Positions 49,548 to 61,400 of a stretch of DNA of 64,000 nucleotides are shown here, piece by piece. How positions within the stretch are numbered: position 1 is the stretch's first letter; every line of letters begins with the position of its first letter. The stretch is taken from the NCBI GenBank assembly GCA_019454045.1, contig SKCR01017980.1, positions 62,001-126,000 of the forward strand, read 5' to 3'. Made by a program: the position numbers and the translations under genes. This DNA is from Zanthoxylum bungeanum. Lineage: Eukaryota > Streptophyta > Magnoliopsida > Sapindales > Rutaceae. Below the pieces are notes generated by a model. That model was not told where the DNA came from. It ran no database searches and saw nothing but the letters and a program-made list of their open reading frames with translations.

Positions 49548-49725
49548 GCGACAACAACTGTCACATACCTGTCGCACAAAAAAAACAGGTGTGTGACAGT
49601 TGTGCGACATTTGTTGTTGCATTGACTGTCGCATTATTATAGAATAACATTCAATGTGATATCAGTTGTCCCAATGTTTGTCGCACAGTGTGTGCGATAG
49701 ATTGAATCGTACAGATTGACAGTTT
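49548..49725. repeat. clustered TGCGACA/TGTCGCA motifs with hairpin
   Basis: Many direct and inverted copies of GTGCGACA and TGTCGCAC. They include an imperfect hairpin with CTGTCACATACCTG paired to CAGGTGTGTGACAG. Such clusters resemble CACTA (En/Spm) subterminal repeats, but no CACTA terminus could be placed, so the identity is tentative. Confidence 0.4.
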
Positions 49726-52450
49726 CTTTTATTTTATTATGACATGTCATATTACTAATTTTTAGATATGTCGGCACACTCATGGGCTTTGACTATACCA
49801 GTAGAGGATCGTTTACGAGGTCGGGTTGTTGGGGTTGGTGCTCAGAGCGCCAATCCGTACCGTATTTATGTCTGATTTATGAATATGAACATCCCTTTAT
49901 TCCATAATATTACTTATTTATGGTTGCACCTCTTGTTTTTATATACGTATTCGACCTGATTACGATTAGATTGAAACTAAATGTGGTTTAGTGATATGTA
50001 TATATTAGACAAAGGCCCGATAATATATAATGCAGTACACAGTTACAAAGTTGGTTTGTAATTGACATTGGGAAGTGTTACTGCTAAATGTATATTATCA
50101 AATATAGTTCCTGGTCAAGATTCACTAACACGGGTCGGTTAGTCAAATCTGTTAAGACCAGTACATGTCGTATATCGAGACTTGATCCGATGGTTTATCC
50201 CAATGAACCATGAGTCTGGGGAGACTCGTATAGACGTGTAGGTGTTTATAGTGGATAAACCACTGAACGACTCACCGAAGATTCTTAATGAATGGTACAC
50301 CAACGTCAATAAGAATCTTCTCGGGTTGAGTAGCATAGTGGTCCTTCGACTTGAGATACCACTGTGGATGTATGAGACATCCTCCACACTTAGATGGCAG
50401 TCACGTCACCGATCTATTTAGATCAGACCTCCGCCTGTTCGTTGGGTGTGGATCGATCCTCAGGATATCCTGTGTGTGTCAAGATAGGATCCGTCATTTC
50501 TTTGTACAGAGCATAGGTAGTCCATATATAATTAGCAGTCTGTTAAATCTATGGCCACGGTATACTTCGGAAGTAAGTTCTGATTGTTATTTAGAGATTG
50601 CTAATAGATACGTCGACGAGATAATACCTATAGAGATTTGACGTTTACATCTATATCTCTGTGATTATCTGGATACTTGTGACAGATGGATTATACGTAT
50701 GCAATGACCTCGACCTGTATGATTCAGCGAGTTTATCTGTGGTCGTCATAATTTACGGGTGGATAAATTATGTACACGAAATTGGATTTTGTGACGGATA
50801 TACCTGAATCTAGAGAGTCTCACTAATGAAATATACTCGTAGAGCACAAGGGCAACTTTTATGAATAATGATGATTATTTATAAATCGTTTAAACGTTAA
50901 ATGAAAAATACATGCGAACGGGCCGAACCGTCATTTCCTAATTAATGTGTATTTGTATTTAATATGTGATATTATTAAATACACATTAATAAATTGTCAA
51001 ATAAAGGTATTTGACATATATCATTGATATATGTATTTGAGATATTTAAAGTAAATATAATACATATATTTGAGATATTTGTATTTAATTAATTATTTAA
51101 TTATTTAATTGTTAAATGATTAATATAATTAAAATATAAATATCTTACCAAATGATAAAGTTAGGAAATGATTATAAGTGTTTATTGTTGACTTTAAAGT
51201 AAAGGAAATGGTAGTCAAATTGGATTGACTTCTTTGATATTTGTTTAAAGTGTTTAAAATTGAATATCATTTTTCTTTATTTTTTTGTCAAATTTTCGGC
51301 CATGACCCTAATTGAATATAATGGTTATATTTTTCATGTTGCCATTGTTGACTAAGTTGAAATTGTCATTAAAATGTAATGATCATTTTATCAACTTGGC
51401 AAATGAAATTCAAATGAAATGAAACTAATGTAACTTGTATTTGTTTTAGGCCAAATTCGGCCAAGGCTTACATTTGGGCAAGTATATATTGTTTCATTTA
51501 ATTTTAGGGTTTAAGGAACCTATTCACTTTATCAAAACTCCATTAAAACAAGGCAAAGAAGGTAGAGAGAAAAGGAAAGAAAAACAAGGAAAAGCTTGGA
51601 ATTTAGTAAGTATTTCCAACATTCCATTAGAGAGTAATTTGTTCCTCTTGTTGTGGGCAACATCTTGTGATGTTCTTGAGTTTTTCTATTCTTTATTCTT
51701 TGTACTTTTGATGGATAAAAGTTTGATGAAGGTGATATGCATGTATGATGTTGGAAGTTTATTACTAGTGTAGTAATAAGCATTCTTTTAAGGTTTTAGA
51801 ACCTTGTTGCCATTCTAGAGTTATTGATCCACTCTTAAATGACCTAGAATTGTTCTAGAGTTGTTTCATTGTGTTGAGACTTGATTTGGATGGAAGAAAC
51901 ATGATTGAAGTATTGGATTTAACCAATTTGGTCTAATTTGTCCAATTTGAAGAAATTGAAAAATTAGGGTTTAAGACCACATCCAAATTTGGGGATTTTC
52001 ATTTATGTGGTTTATTAGGATGTGTATATGATGCATATAAAGTTTCATGTTGATTGTATTTCATTTGGATGTGTCTTGAAGCATGGAAGTGCAAAATGCA
52101 CAAAATGGAGCTTAATGAAGCTCTCGGCCAAATGGGTCATTTTGGGGATTTATGTTGCTCTTGGTGTTTTGATATTTTGAACATGCTAAGTTCATCTTAG
52201 AAATGATTTAGAATCATTCAAAATTGATTTGATCAATTTCGGACTAAAATGAACAAAATACCAAGTGTAAGGGCAATTCGGTAAATTCACATAAATTTGA
52301 TTTATTGAATTTTATTTCATAATTTTATTATTGGGTAATTAAATAAATATGTTTATTTAATTAATCCGAGAAAAAGTTTTGAAATCGGAAAATTTGATTT
52401 TCCGTGTTTCCGCTGCGTTACCGATATTCCCCCTATAAAACCCCTACACG
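49726..52450. other. repeat-like DNA of unknown type
   Basis: No convincing gene. A short plus-strand frame starting at ATG 49770 (MSAHSWALTIPVED...) has no domain I recognise. The stretch 50130-50860 has a balanced base composition unlike its AT-rich surroundings and looks like transposon or LTR DNA. From 52300 to 52450 there is a TATAAAACCCC sequence that could be a promoter or LTR part. Element boundaries could not be found. Confidence 0.35.
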
Positions 52451-52479
52451 GGTAACAAACATGACGAAAATATGAAAAG

Positions 52480-52990
52480 TTTTTGATATCCTATTGAGAA
52501 ATTTGACCGAGACACAACTACAAATGTTCAAGGAATCAATTTTTGGATATTTTCTTGACATGGATTTGGAGTTTAGCGGAATGATAATGCACAATGTGCT
52601 AATCAACAAAGTAATTCAATTTGAAGATGATGAAAAAAATCAAATCTGGTTTTCGGGTTGGAGATGAGTTCACTCGAGTTTTGATCCGTGAGTAGGCTTT
52701 AGTAACTGGTTTTCAGTGTGGTGTAGATTCTAGAAGTGTCTGCAAGGGTTACAACATGCATGATTGATATTTTCCTCGTTGGTCTAGAGCCAAGTTGCGA
52801 GATGTGGATGTGATGATCGAGCAGTTGAACTTCTCGTCAATACCGGATGAAGATGTGTTGATGATATATTTATATTATTTTACCGATAGGGTATTGATGG
52901 GTGACTGAAGGATAGACCAACTGATTATGGCCTGATGAAATTTATGACGATGTTGATCTTTTTTTGGGTTGTTAATGGGGAAGAATGCCT
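52480..52990 (+). pseudogene. DUF1985-like protein fragment
   Basis: Plus-strand pieces resemble the plant DUF1985 domain often carried by transposons together with Ulp1-type protease genes: TQLQMFKESIFGYFLDM, then FSGMIMHNVLINKV, then IWFSGWR, then EFALVTGFQCG after a stop or frame break, then a DVMIEQLNF...DEDVLMIYLYYFTDRVLMGD stretch. Several stops interrupt it. It ends at the 3' LTR of the Tat element (53025), which probably inserted into it. The assignment is from memory of the domain pattern, not a search. Confidence 0.55.
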
Positions 52991-53024
52991 TGAAATGTTA
53001 TATATGCTGAATGCAAGTGAATAT

Positions 53025-53723
53025 TGTGGATGCTGGTTTTCGCCCGAGGTTCACAATCAAATTTGTAGGTTGGGGGCACTAGCGATCCTGCAAGACAAAG
53101 TAGAATGAGCGGGAGTAAACTGTCCACCGGTGTGGTGGGTGCCGAGGCACTCCGACGCTCAAGTCAGTAGTATGAAATGAGCAATAAATAAGTAAAATGT
53201 GAAAGCAAGGTTCATTATTACCTTATCTTTCTTTTGGGTGGCCGTGAAGGCGGTGATAAGTGTTTAGGAATGAGGAATTCTGAGAGAGAATAGAGGCTTG
53301 TATGAGAGTAAAGAAGCTTAACTTATAGAACTCTCCGTTAACTTATCTTTTTTAGCTTGAATCATGCTTCCATTTATAAGCCAAGAAATATGCCTTCTTA
53401 GTTGGCAGACGAAGGTAAGTCCCACAACGTGATCAAGATATAATTAATTAGTGATCAAAAATCTCATCATGTGGTGAATACATATCCCGTTTAGTAAAAG
53501 AGAGAAATAATTGGTAGTGACTTGATGTATGTTTATATTCTGTTTATTGGTTTGGCTTTGTGTGTGTAGCCTTATATACAAATAGTATAAGGTTTTGGGT
53601 TTTGCTTTGGGCTTTCCAGAATAGTGTTAAACTCTCTAAGCTGGGCCTCAGTCTATGGGTTTCATTGGTACTTGGGTCCGGATAAAAGACGGATTTGCCC
53701 CTGGCCTAATTCTGGTCCGCACA
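53025..53723 (-). repeat. 3' LTR of the Tat element
   Basis: 699 bp on the plus strand from TGTGGATGCTGG to GGTCCGCACA. It is followed by the complement of the purine tract TTTGTCCCATACTCTC. It shares its first 140 bp with 63814-64000 and, less closely, with the LTRs at 27479 and 32283. Confidence 0.88.
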
Positions 53724-54079
53724 GTTTGTCCCATACTCTCTAAGTCGAAAAGTCCTTTGTTTTAGAGAGTAAAAAATGTAAGAGCATTTGCATAGCAGTA
53801 AACAGTACCTTATGTCGTCTGTTGTCAATATACGATTCATCATGGTTGTCAAAGTTTCTTATATGGTTCATGAATTTGGTCCGACATGATTCCATATTAG
53901 TCATCTGGTAGACTAAACTTAGAGAAGATTTTGGAGCACATGACTTGTGTCGTCTGGATCAAGAGTAGTCCATGTCTTCTTTTTGATTCGACAAAAGTAT
54001 ATAAAGGATGTCCCTTGTTGATTGAAAGCATATGAAAGTTCGATTTACTTCATTCGACATTGTCGTATGAAGCGTAGGA

Positions 54080-55145
54080 GAATCAACCAAATGACTCGAT
54101 GTGAGTCTATGGGGGATGTCCACAGTCGACTGAAAGTGATGAAATTTCAGTATTTATTTTTTATTCGACAATAATCGTATGAAACAAAATAGGTTCCTTT
54201 AGTCGAATGACTCGAAGTGAGTCTAAGGGGGATGTCCCCAGTCGACTGAACCAACCAAAAGTTCTAGAGTTTATTACACATGACAAGTGTCGACTGGACG
54301 AAGGAAGTCTAGCTTTTTAACTTGACTCGACATGAGTCTTATGGGGGAAGTCTCCGGTCGACTGAACCAGACAAAGGTTCAGGAGTCCATTCCATACGAC
54401 AAGTGTCGACTGGAGAAAGGAAGTCCAGCTTCCCTACTTGACTCGACATGAGTCTTATGAGGGATGTCCCTGGTCGACTGAACCAGACAAATGTTCAGGA
54501 TTCATTCCATACGACAAGTGTCGACTGGAGAAAGGAAGTCCAGCTTCCCTACTTGACTTGACATGAGTCTTATGGGGGATGTCCCCGGTCGACTGAACCA
54601 GACAGAGGTTCAGGAGTTCATTCCATACGACAAGTGTCGACTGGAGAAAGGAAGTCCAGCTTCCCTATTTGACTCGACATGAGTGTTATGGGGGATGTCC
54701 CCGGTGGACTGAACCAGACAAAAGGTTCATTAGTCCATTCCATACGACAAGTGTCGACTGGAGAAAGGAAGTCCAGCTTCCCTACTTGACTCGACATGAG
54801 TCTTATGGGGGATGTCCCCGGTCGACTGAACCAGACAAAGGTTCATGAGTCCATTCCATACGACAAGTGTCGACTGGAGAAAGGAAGTCCAGCTTCCCTA
54901 CTTGACTCGACATGAGTCTTATGGGGATGTCCCCGGTCGACTGAACCAGACAAAGGTTCAGGAGTCCATTCCATATGACAAGTGTCGACTGGAGAGAGGA
55001 AGTCCAGCTTCCCTACTTGACTCGACATGAGTCTTATGGGGATGTCCCCGGTCGACTGAACCAGACAAAGGTTCAGGAGTCCATTCCATACGACAAGTGT
55101 CGATTGGAGAAAGGAAGTCCAGCTTCCCTACTTGACTCGACATGT
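54080..55145. repeat. 115-118-bp tandem repeat array in Tat 3' region
   Basis: About nine copies of a unit with GATGTCCCCGGTCGACTGAA, TACGACAAGTGTCGACTGGA and AAGTCCAGCTTCCCTACTTG. Core copies lie near 54116, 54237, 54353, 54469, 54584, 54700, 54817, 54932 and 55047. The first two units are the most diverged. The open frames in this stretch are translations of the repeat and are not genes. Confidence 0.9.
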
Positions 55146-55687
55146 TGAGTCGAAAAATAACTGCTTCCACTGGTGCCCTATTAATTTCGTGTCGAATGCT
55201 TGGTCCGAATATAAGTTGTGTCGAAGTCTTGTATCTAAAGTTATGCAATTTCCATAAATGTCGTGTGGAAATGCCATAACAACGGTACTTAAATTTCCTT
55301 AGGTACTAAGTCGAATGGCGAGTAGATATTGAGCCAAGCCTTGCATATATGTTTTGTCGAATCAAAATTACAAAGGTAATGATCTTACGCTTGATGTGGT
55401 GTCGAGTGATTAAGAAGCTTGTTTAATGGGTTGCTTAGATGTTGAATTGATATAACCTCTGAATTGATTTGGTGTCACATGATAACATTACAAATATTTA
55501 GATTTCTGATGTTGTCGTGTCAAATGAGGAAGGCTCTGGTGAAAACATTTTGTTGCGAGTGAATACCATCTGATTATGAAGCCTGATTGTAATTCTTTAA
55601 TCCATTCGACGATACATGTTTGAAGGATTCTTGAACTTCCACGTGTCATCAAATGCAATTAGACCTAATGTGAAAAACGAGGCATCG

Positions 55688-55728
55688 TTTTGGCGGGAAA
55701 ATTAGCGCCAAAATGGTGAGTATAAGAA
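55688..55728 (+). promoter_or_regulatory. paired inverted E2F-type sites and TATA-like box
   Basis: TTTGGCGG (55689-55696) and, in opposite orientation, GCGCCAAA (55705-55712) each match the plant E2F consensus TTTSSCGS perfectly and form an inverted pair eight bases apart. TATAAGAA (55721-55728) follows within 10 bp. The cluster lies about 280 bp upstream of the first ATG of the antisense gene, with a leader intron in between (55807-56004). Function as a promoter is inferred. Confidence 0.5.
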
Positions 55729-55806
55729 TGGGTTTTGAGTCTCATTTTTTTCACTCAAGAATTCCCTTCGATTGGCAAGTTTAGGAGAGCTCTCAAGATC
55801 TTCAAG

Positions 55807-56004
55807 GTACCCTTCATATCTTTCTCCGTATTCTTCAATATCTTCAAATGTTCTTAGTGTAGATTCAAATTGTTCTTAGTCATTTTAAGTTGTTTGATCT
55901 CTCTAGTCGCATGTTGTTTGGAGGAATTTTGTTTGTGAAGTTGAGTGAGTTTGATCTTTAGGAAACTTATCTCCTTGGAATTATTTGTTTGTATGTTAGT
56001 CTAG
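55807..56004 (+). other. predicted 5' UTR intron of the antisense gene
   Basis: The donor CTTCAAG|GTACCC at 55807 and the acceptor GTTAGTCTAG at 56004 would place the first ATG (56011) six bases into the second exon. The intron is T-rich, as plant introns are. Predicted from the sequence only. Confidence 0.45.
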
Positions 56005-56010
56005 AGAAAT

Positions 56011-58207
56011 ATGTCGAGTGGAGAGTCCTTAGAGAGCTTAGGAGTCCAAATAGACAAATATGCAGAAGTATCGTCGAGTGGGTCGAGTGAAGATAAATCT
56101 CTCAGGGACAGGTCGCGTCAACTGCTTTCTGAGGGAGGGCCTGTTACTGTGTTGTCGCGTGAAATTCCCGTGGATGCTATACCTATTAGAACTATAGCAA
56201 CAGTGGAGAGTCGAGTGGGAGAGTTAGCACTAGTGAGCCAACGAACTTGCTGAATAAGAACCCTGCCAGTCGAATGATAGAAAGATCACTGAGGGAAATT
56301 AGGTGTAAGTATAGATTCCCAACTTCTGTGGAATTGAAAGCGCCTTTGCCGACTGAAAGAATCGATTACATTATCCCTGGATGGATTGGGTTTTATGTAC
56401 GACCATTTGCAGATGGACTCAGATTCCCTATTCCGAGGTTAGCTTGGGAAGTTCTGGATCATTTTGGGATTGCTCATTCTCAGTTGATGCCAAACGCTTG
56501 GAGGATCTTGTTGTCGATTGAATGTTTGGCTTTCGAGCAAGGAGTATTGTTTGAGGTGAAGGATGTAGTATACACGTATTACCTAAAGGAGCACCTAACT
56601 GAGAAAAGGGAGATATACTTTGTATCTTCGTCGAAAGAATGAACAATTAGTAATGGGGCTTCCAACAAATGATAGGGGAAATTGGCAATCAGATTATTTC
56701 TTTGTGAGAGGTGAGGGTGTATTTGGGTCGGCTGGAATGGGTCGTATCTCAGAGTATTGGAGTTTGATTAGTGAGTATCATCTCTCTTTACTTATGACAT
56801 CTCATGAATGTGATTGTTGTATGAAATTAACACGTTGATTGTTTTGTTTCACAGGTCCGTTTCGAAACAGATTGTTCGACAGAACCCCCCAGATCATATC
56901 TAATACTAAAGCTCTTCTTGCTCTTCCCGCCGAACAACGAGATTGGAGAATAGTCTTGGTAGAGAGGAGATTAAGGGCAACTCTAGTTTGGAAGGAAATC
57001 TTCGAATCAGAAGGTATATCTACCCCTTTGGCACTTTGTAAACACGTATTGGAAGTCATCTACTGTACTTGGTCGATTCGAGCATTGTACGGAAATGTAT
57101 TATTTATAAAGCCCTTAACTCCAAAGGAAATTTTATGCGCAGTGGATATAATGTCAGGACCCGTTAAGGTATCATCTATTGATGAATTGAAAAGCCGTAA
57201 GAAGGCAAGGAAGCTTAAGATTAAGGAGCCAGAGGTGGAGGTTCCTGAACTACAACAGGCTGTGTCGACTGGAACTCCCAAGATTAAAGGGCAGTCGACT
57301 GAAATTATTGTCAAAGGGGGAAAAAGGAAAGCGGTTGAAATTGAGGACATTGACAATATAATTGTCAAGATTCCATCAGGGTCGACTGCAATTTCTGACC
57401 CATCAAGCCTTGACCCTTTTATCAAGAAGCTTCTGTTGGAGGAGGATGAGCAAAGACTATCCAAGATTGGCCCCGTCGAGACAATGAAGAAGGCCGCGGC
57501 TCTAACTTACCAAGTAAGAAAATAACTAAATTTTTTTATTACAATTGTAGAATGGATTCTAATCGAATGCTCTTCTCAGGCAATGGAGTGTAACTTATTC
57601 ATGCAGCATTTGTCGAATCAAATCTCAGGAAGGAAGCAGAGAGAAATGGAAAAGTCGGTTGCAGCAATGAAAAAAGATGGCCCAAATGAAGTCGTTTGAG
57701 AAAAAGAATGAAGAATTGGAAAATGAGTTGAAGGAGGTGAATGATACTCTTAAAATGGAGAGGGAAACTTCTGAGGTTACAATTGAAGGTTATAAGGATG
57801 CATTTGACAATGTGACGAAGGAGAATGGTGAGTTAATTGAGCAACTTGAAGGGATTTCTCTTGAATCCATGATGAAAGAACGAAGTAATCTGATGAAGGA
57901 ATTCCTTGAAGGGAATACCATCGCATGGGAACCAGAGAAATGGATTCGAGAGTATGATCGACTATTGGCAGGAATTTCTTCTTCCAATGAAGGTGATGTG
58001 GAAGAGAAGGGTGAAGAAGTCGACTCCAAAGTGGCCGAGAAAGAAATTACTGACGCCAAGGAAGCGGCTGGAGTTCAAGAGATGGACAAGAAGAATGAAG
58101 AAGTTAGTCGAATGGAGGTTGAGCCGGCTGGACAAGTTCAAGAAATTCCTGCGTCTGAAGTTGCTGCTGCTGAATGTACTCCGGAAGGAGCTGCTCCGGA
58201 AATTTGA
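56011..58207 (+). pseudogene. antisense gene of the Tat element (Transposase_28-like domain)
   Basis: Plus-strand gene opposite to gag-pol and outside it. The N-terminal part is Ser/Glu-rich. At 56330-56700 it has the pattern of the putative gypsy-type transposase family (Pfam Transposase_28, recalled): PLPTERIDYIIPGWIGFYV, FPIPRLAWEVLDHFGI, QLMPNAWRILLSIE and, after a frame break, GLPTNDRGNW. Predicted introns are 56771-56854 and 57514-57579; both keep the frame. The middle (57140-57510) is Lys/Glu-rich. The tail (57677-58207) is a coiled coil (EKKNEELENELKEV) and then Glu-rich. Frame breaks occur at about 56240, about 56635 and in an A run at 57668-57673. The function of such antisense ORFs is unknown. 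Confidence 0.75.
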
Positions 58208-58466
58208 ACTACTTGTAATTTTTTTCGTTATCGCCTTTTGTTGAACAATCTAATGGCTTACTGATATTTTGGGATATATTTCAAACGAGTCTTGTTATTA
58301 TGTCGAATCGCAATACACAAAGTAGTAATCTACTTTAATCCTTCAAATTTAAATAAAAGCACGCATATATTACCGGTAAAATCGCTTAAGGTGAATCGCA
58401 TTCCAACTGTTGTGAATTTGTCTCCCCTCTGTCGTTTGTAATCTGTAGGCTCCATGTCCAACACTC
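58208..58466. other. spacer between convergent antisense gene and pol
   Basis: About 260 bp between the antisense gene stop and the last recognisable integrase sequence on the other strand. No gene is seen; it probably holds both 3' ends. Confidence 0.5.
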
Positions 58467-61400
58467 TTATGATGACGTATGGCCCTTCCCAATTTGGCCC
58501 CAACTTACCATCTCCAATTTCTTTTGTATTTTGAAAAACTCTTCGTAGTACCCAATCCCCTTCCTTGAATGTTCTGCTTCTTTGACATTTTTGTTGAAGT
58601 ATCTGGTCATTCTTTGTCGATGTGCTGCTAGTCGAACGGATGCACGATCTCTCAATTCATCAATTGTCTCCAGGTTCAAATTCATAAGTTGTTGATTCGC
58701 ATCATCACTGAGCCATTGGTAGCGGGGAGACGACATGCTTTCTTCAGTTGGTATCACCGCTCTGTTCCAAATGCCAGAGAGAAATGAGTTTCTCCTGTTG
58801 AGGAACGGATAGTCGTCCTATAGGACACAAGACTCCAGGAAGTTCATCCGCCCAGGCTCCTTTTGCTTTTTCTAACCTTTTCTTTAAAGTGTTTAAAATT
58901 GTCTTGTTGGAAGACTCGGCTTGACCATTAGCTTGTGGGAAGCGAGGGGTTGAAAAACTTAATTTGATCCCCCAATTTTTGCAGAAGTCTTGGAAATGAT
59001 TGCTGATAAATTGTGAGCCATTATCAGTCACAATCTCTTTGGGAATCGAATCGACAATGATGAAACTTCTTTATCTCTCGTATCTTGGCAAAAGAGTCTG
59101 CCTCAATCCACTTCGAAAAGTAATCTGTTAAAACCAGCATGTAGACTCGTTGTCCCGGAGCGGTTGGGAGTTTGCCTACAATGTCCATTCCCCATTTCAT
59201 GAATGGCCATGGGGATATGATGTTTAGCTTTTCAGGAGGAAGATGTGAAACTGGGGCGAACTTCTGGCACTTCTCGCATTTCTTCGTGTAATTCGCCGAG
59301 TCAGCTCTCATGGTAGGCCAATAGTACCCTGTCGAATGGGCTCGAAGTGCAAGACTACGTCCTCCTGAATGATTTCCACATTCCCCTTCATGTAGCTCTG
59401 ACAAGACATGCTGGGCTTGTGCATGAGAAAGACACTTCAAGTAGGGTCCTGTGAACGACCTTTTCAACAACTGTCCGTCGAACAAGGTGAACTTTGCGGC
59501 CTGCCTTTGAATTCTTCTTGCTTCAGTTTTATCTTCTGGAAGTAGCCCATCTTGCAGATACTTCACAAGTGGTGTCATCCATGAGTCGTCTGGAGTGATG
59601 GAGTTTACTTCCTTGTCCTCCTTCCAAATTGCTGGCCAGTTCAAGTATACTACAGGAATAGACTGAGGTATGTCCTCGTGCATTGTTGATCCAAGAGTAG
59701 CCAACGCATCCGCTTGAGAATTCTCCCTCCTTGGGACTTGAATTATCGTTAGTTCTTGTAATGTCGACTGGATTTCTTTCACCTTTTGCAAGTAGGATGC
59801 CATTTGAGGGTCTCGTGCCTGATATGAACCTTGGAATTGGTTGACAATCAATTGTGAATCCGATTTTACTTCGATCTTCTTTGCTCCAAGTTCGCAGGCC
59901 AAGCTGAGACCTGCTATCAATGCCTCATACTCTGCCTCATTGTTTGTAACCCTGAAACCACATTTGATCGTTTGTCGTAGTATATCACCGTCAGGTGAAG
60001 TAATTACAACCCCAAGACCGCATCCTTTCTTATTACTGGAACCGTCTACTGAAAGCTTCCAAGATGGTATGTCATGGATATAATTTACCTCTATATCTGT
60101 AGTAATATTTCTGCTGGGACCGAAATCTGTAACAAAATCAGCTAAAGCTTGAGACTTGATTGATGTTCTTGGTTGATAAGTGAAGTCGTGTTCTCCCAGC
60201 TCCACTGCCCATTTTTTTAATCTTCCAGACAATTCCAGCTTGTGCAGAATGCTCCTCAGAGGATATGTTGAATAAACTGTGATTGGATGGCCTTGAAAGT
60301 AGGGTCGTAGCTTATTTGCTGCCATTACTAAAGCCAATACTAGTTTTTCCATTTGTGAATAACGCGATTCTGCATCAAGTAATGCCTTGCTCACATAGTA
60401 GATTGGGAGTTGTATCCCATTCTCTTCTATGATCAAGACATCACTCACAGCTTGTTCCGAGACTCCCAAGTATAGAAAAAGCCTTTCACTGTCGAGTGGC
60501 TTCGACAACAAAGGGGGAGTTGTCAAATATCGCTTGAGTTCTTTTAGAGCTTCTTCGCAGGCTGGAGTCCATTCAAAAGTTTTTGCTTTTTTAATTGCTG
60601 AGAAGAACAAAAAACTCTTGTCTGTTGACTTGGCGATGAATCTGTTTAAAGCTGCAATTCTCCCGGCTAGTCGCATGACATCTTTCGGGCTGGTAGGAGA
60701 GGGGATTTCTAGAATGGATTTGATTTGGTCTGGATTTGCTTCTATACCTCGTCGTGTGACAATATATCCCAAGAATTTCCCTGAAGCGACTCCAAATGCA
60801 CATTTAGTCGGGTTTAGCTTCATCCCATACTTGTTCATTATGTTGAATGCTTCTGCCAGGTGCTCTAGGTGTTGTTCTGATTTTGAAGACTTCACCAGCA
60901 TGTCATCTATGTAGACTTCCATTGTTTTCCCAATTTGTTGAGAGAACATTTTGTTGACCATTCGTTGGTAGGTGGCTCCAGCGTTTTTGAGGCCGAAAGG
61001 CATCACCTTGTAACAAAAAATTCCTCTATTGGTGACAAAAGCAGTCTTCTCTTGATCATCTGGATGCATGAGGATTTGATTGTAGCCAGAATACGCGTCC
61101 ATGAAACTCAACAATTCATGTCCGTCCGGCTGTAGCATCAACCAATGAATCTATGTGAGGTAGTGGGAACGAGTCCTTTGGGCAAGCTTTGTTTATGTCT
61201 GTGAAATCAATACAGACTCGCCATTTTCCATTCTTCTTTCGCACCACTACCACATTGGATAGCCACTCCGGGAATTGGACTTCTTTGATGGCACCATTCT
61301 GGAGTAATTTTTGAACTTCTTCATCGATAATTTGATTCCTCTCTCGGGGGCAATTTTCTCCTCTTTTGTCTGACAGGAAGGTAGTCTGGATCCACATGGA

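Noticed and set aside
49798..52450. Complete LTR element between the 49.7-kb frame and the DUF1985 remnant
   Set aside because: No matching terminal repeats or target duplication could be found by eye.
54843..55248. Frames on both strands in the 54.8-55.2 kb array
   Set aside because: They repeat with the tandem unit and have no independent coding evidence.
60429..60914. Plus-strand frame of 161 codons
   Set aside because: Antisense shadow of the reverse transcriptase coding sequence; no domain recognised.
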